Part shown: positions 5,462-7,335 of the stretch, piece by piece | Position numbering within the stretch: the first letter of the stretch is position 1 | Layout of the letters: every line of letters starts with the position of its first letter | The notes under the pieces: model-generated | The model's input: the letters and a program-made list of their open reading frames with translations, nothing else | Told to the model about the DNA's origin: nothing | Databases searched by the model: none | NCBI GenBank assembly: GCA_012797935.1 | Contig: JAAZOC010000070.1 | Span: 1 to 7,335 of the forward strand | Direction of reading: 5' to 3' | Source of the DNA: Candidatus Microgenomates bacterium | GTDB lineage: Bacteria > Patescibacteriota > Dojkabacteria > SC72 | DNA: 7,335 nt | Program-made: the position numbers and the translations under genes

Positions 5462-7204
5462 ATGAAAAAACTTTCATACATTGAGATTAGACAAAAATAT
5501 ATAGATTTCTTCAAAAGAAATGGACATCAGGAAATTCCAAGTGCTTCATTGGTTCCAGAAAATGATCCTTCTGTTCTCTTTGTAAATGCTGGAATGTTTC
5601 CATTAGTACCATTTTTACAAGGAGAGAAACATCCTAATGGAACAAGATTAGTTAATTCTCAAAGGTGTGTAAGAACAATTGATATAGAAGAAGTTGGCGA
5701 TCCTTTTCACTGCACTACATTTGAAATGCTCGGTAATTGGTCATTAAATGACTATTTCAAAAAAGAAGCAATAACCATGACTATCAAATTCTTTGTAGAA
5801 GAGCTTGAGTTTGATATAAACAGAATCTATGCAACAGTATTCAAAGGCGATGAGACAGCACCAAAAGATACAGAATCTATTGAAGCATGGAAAGAAATTT
5901 TTAAACAGTATGGAATAGAAGCTCAAGTTGGAGATAGAATAATCGAAAACGGTAAAGAAGATAATTGGTGGGAGCTAGCAACTGGAGGACCATGCGGACC
6001 TGACTCAGAAATTTTCTACGAGATCGAAAACAAACTTGTAGAACTCGGAAACAATGTCTTCATGGAATATCTAAAAACAAATAACGAATACAAAGATCTG
6101 GGAAGACACAATGTAGACTTTGGTGGTGGTTTAGATAGACTTGCATGCATTAGCCAAAATGTAAAAAGTGTATACGAAACAGATATATACAAACCAATAT
6201 TCGACTTAGTAAGAGAATTAAGTAAAGAAGATATACTAGAATCACAAAGAATAGTTACAGACCATATAAAAGCAGCTACCTGGATGATAATGGACGGTGT
6301 AGAACCAAGTAGGAATCAACAAGGATATATATTAAGAAGAATAATTAGAAGAGCAATAAGACATGGAAAGAAATTAGGAATAGATAGTTTGTTTACAAGA
6401 AGAATCGGAGAAATAGCAATAAAACAATTCTCACCTGTATGGAACAAATTAGAAACAGACAAAGAAAGGATATTAAATATACTTGAGGAAGAAGAGAAAA
6501 AATTTAGTAAGACATTAGAAGAAGGACTAAAGAAATTTGACACTAAAAGCATAGATGCTCAAACAGGAGCTGGAGCTTTCAAACTATACGAAACATATGG
6601 ATTCCCACTTGAGTTAACAATAGAAGAACTTCGAAATAGGAATATAGAGTTCAACGAGGAGACATTAAATACTGAATTCGAAGAAGAACAGAAGAAACAC
6701 CAAGAGCTTTCTAGAACATCAGCAGCAGGAATGTTTAAAGGTGGCTTAGCAGACACATCAAATATGTCCACTAAATACCATACCGCAACACATTTACTCC
6801 TTAAAGCACTTAGAATTGTTCTTGGAGAAAATGTTTACCAAAAAGGGAGTAACATTACACCAGAGAGATTAAGATTTGATTTTCCTAATGAAACAAAACT
6901 AACAGAGGAACAAATACTAAAAGTAGAAGATATCGTTAACGAGCAAATACAAAAAGGACTACCTGTATCATTTGAAGAAATGAGCAAAGAACAAGCTCTT
7001 CAATTAGTACCTTTTGCAGCATTTTCAGAAAAATATGGAGATATTGTAAAAGTCTACTATATTGGAGAAAAAGATAACCCCTACTCCGTAGAGATCTGCA
7101 ATGGACCACATGTCAGCAATACATCTGAACTTGGAGTATTTAAAATAACAAAACAAGAAAATGTAGGCTCCGGGATTAAAAGGATAAAAGCAATATTACA
7201 ATAA
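5462..7204 (+). CDS. alaS: Alanine--tRNA ligase, compact form
   Basis: Attaches alanine to tRNA-Ala in the cytoplasm and clears mischarged Ser/Gly. It has 580 residues, against about 876 in E. coli. The class II catalytic core is present: motif 2 with QRCVRT (67-72) and HCTTFEMLGNWS (83-94), TGGPCGPDSEIFYE (174-187), and motif 3 VDFGGGLDRL (218-227). The tRNA-recognition helices follow (GYILRRIIRRAIRHG, 288-302). The editing domain has all four zinc/catalytic residues: His440 and His444 (HTATH), Cys546 and His550 (CNGPH). Two parts are missing by comparison with E. coli: the roughly 100-residue beta-barrel normally preceding HxxxH (here about residues 418-440 bridge the gap) and the whole C-terminal coiled-coil/DHHA1 region. 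The end is a natural TAA with ruvX 4 bases on, so it is not a frameshift. Residues aligned to E. coli Asn303 and Asp400 are Arg284 and Glu377. The start is ATG 6 bases after a perfect -10. Confidence 0.97.
   Translation: MKKLSYIEIRQKYIDFFKRNGHQEIPSASLVPENDPSVLFVNAGMFPLVPFLQGEKHPNGTRLVNSQRCVRTIDIEEVGDPFHCTTFEMLGNWSLNDYFKKEAITMTIKFFVEELEFDINRIYATVFKGDETAPKDTESIEAWKEIFKQYGIEAQVGDRIIENGKEDNWWELATGGPCGPDSEIFYEIENKLVELGNNVFMEYLKTNNEYKDLGRHNVDFGGGLDRLACISQNVKSVYETDIYKPIFDLVRELSKEDILESQRIVTDHIKAATWMIMDGVEPSRNQQGYILRRIIRRAIRHGKKLGIDSLFTRRIGEIAIKQFSPVWNKLETDKERILNILEEEEKKFSKTLEEGLKKFDTKSIDAQTGAGAFKLYETYGFPLELTIEELRNRNIEFNEETLNTEFEEEQKKHQELSRTSAAGMFKGGLADTSNMSTKYHTATHLLLKALRIVLGENVYQKGSNITPERLRFDFPNETKLTEEQILKVEDIVNEQIQKGLPVSFEEMSKEQALQLVPFAAFSEKYGDIVKVYYIGEKDNPYSVEICNGPHVSNTSELGVFKITKQENVGSGIKRIKAILQ
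7197..7202 (+). promoter_or_regulatory. -10-like hexamer before ruvX, overlapping the alaS stop
   Basis: TACAAT (5 of 6 to consensus) spans the last alaS sense codons and the first base of its TAA. Exactly 6 bases separate it from the ruvX ATG at 7209, the same spacing as at alaS. No Shine-Dalgarno is within range; an AGGA about 25 bases upstream is too far away. Either this is a leaderless promoter or ruvX is translated by coupling to alaS. Confidence 0.35.
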
Positions 7205-7208
7205 AAAT

Positions 7209-7335
7209 ATGATTAACTATCCAATACTTGCAATAGATTACGGCGACAAACACTTTGGACTCTCATACAGTGATTTCAAAGGAACATTAGCATCACCACT
7301 TGATGTTATATCAATAACTAAGAATAGAGATATAA
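7209..7335 (+). CDS. ruvX: RuvX/YqgF family putative Holliday junction resolvase (partial, N-terminus)
   Basis: Only the first 42 codons are in the window; the gene runs off the right edge. The fragment shows the RNase H-like opening of the YqgF family: ILAIDYGDKHFGLSYSD at residues 6-22, with the first catalytic Asp at position 10 and the usual DYGxK...GL..SD pattern, followed by A-x-P-L (ASPLDVI). Family members (roughly 130-150 residues) act on nucleic acids; in E. coli YqgF is linked to 16S rRNA 5' end maturation, and others are annotated as Holliday junction resolvases. alaS followed closely by yqgF is also found in Bacillus and relatives, which supports the call. It starts 4 bases after the alaS stop without a Shine-Dalgarno. 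Confidence 0.85.
   Translation, partial: MINYPILAIDYGDKHFGLSYSDFKGTLASPLDVISITKNRDI

Noticed and set aside
5462..7204. alaS as a frameshifted or truncated pseudogene
   Set aside because: All catalytic and editing residues are present, the stop is TAA, and a good ruvX start follows 4 bases later, leaving no remnant of a C-terminal domain.
1..7335. Alternative genetic code (UGA read as glycine, as in Gracilibacteria/SR1)
   Set aside because: All genes are full length under the standard bacterial code, with conserved glycines encoded by GGN and stops TAA or TAG.

Overview
The window looks like AT-rich chromosomal DNA from a small-genome bacterium of the Candidate Phyla Radiation (Patescibacteria). 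The group is an inference; Dojkabacteria, Microgenomates or Katanobacteria-like lineages are plausible, but I cannot place it from this piece alone. The reasons are the very compact alanyl-tRNA synthetase, a sortase next to membrane-anchored surface proteins (a monoderm-like envelope), tight gene packing, and no Shine-Dalgarno sequence before any gene. All complete genes read through in the standard bacterial code and end in TAA or TAG, so the UGA=Gly code of Gracilibacteria/SR1 is not indicated.

Layout. On the minus strand, 32-1123 is a complete dnaJ. A 92-base divergent region (1124-1215) holds the dnaJ promoter, a 27-bp CIRCE-like inverted repeat lying over that promoter, and the promoter of the rightward cluster. 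On the plus strand there follow a membrane-anchored sortase (1216-2013), a membrane-anchored family 1 extracellular solute-binding protein (2038-3363), a large protein with two membrane segments, Ig/fibronectin-like modules and a Pro/Glu-rich tail (3379-5442), a shortened alaS (5462-7204), and the first 42 codons of a ruvX/yqgF gene (7209 to the window edge). No RNA gene, mobile element, CRISPR array or clear terminator was seen. The only stretch without a gene longer than 30 bases is 1124-1215.

How the genes fit together. dnaJ is a heat-shock co-chaperone and the operator at its promoter fits HrcA control. The sortase, solute-binding protein and Ig-domain protein form a cell-envelope block: all three carry an uncleaved N-terminal membrane anchor and most of their mass outside the cell. 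alaS followed by ruvX is a housekeeping pairing known from other bacteria. Although the five rightward genes are only 4-24 bases apart, each start codon has a -10-like hexamer 3-9 bases upstream (exactly 6 for alaS and ruvX), which suggests that many or all are transcribed as leaderless mRNAs from their own promoters rather than only as one operon.

Most notable points: the CIRCE variant at dnaJ; the repeated -10/6-nt/ATG architecture; an AlaRS that lacks both the beta-barrel subdomain and the C-terminal domain and has replaced both residues that normally read the G3:U70 identity pair of tRNA-Ala; and an apparently orphan binding protein paired with an uncharacterised Ig-domain membrane protein.
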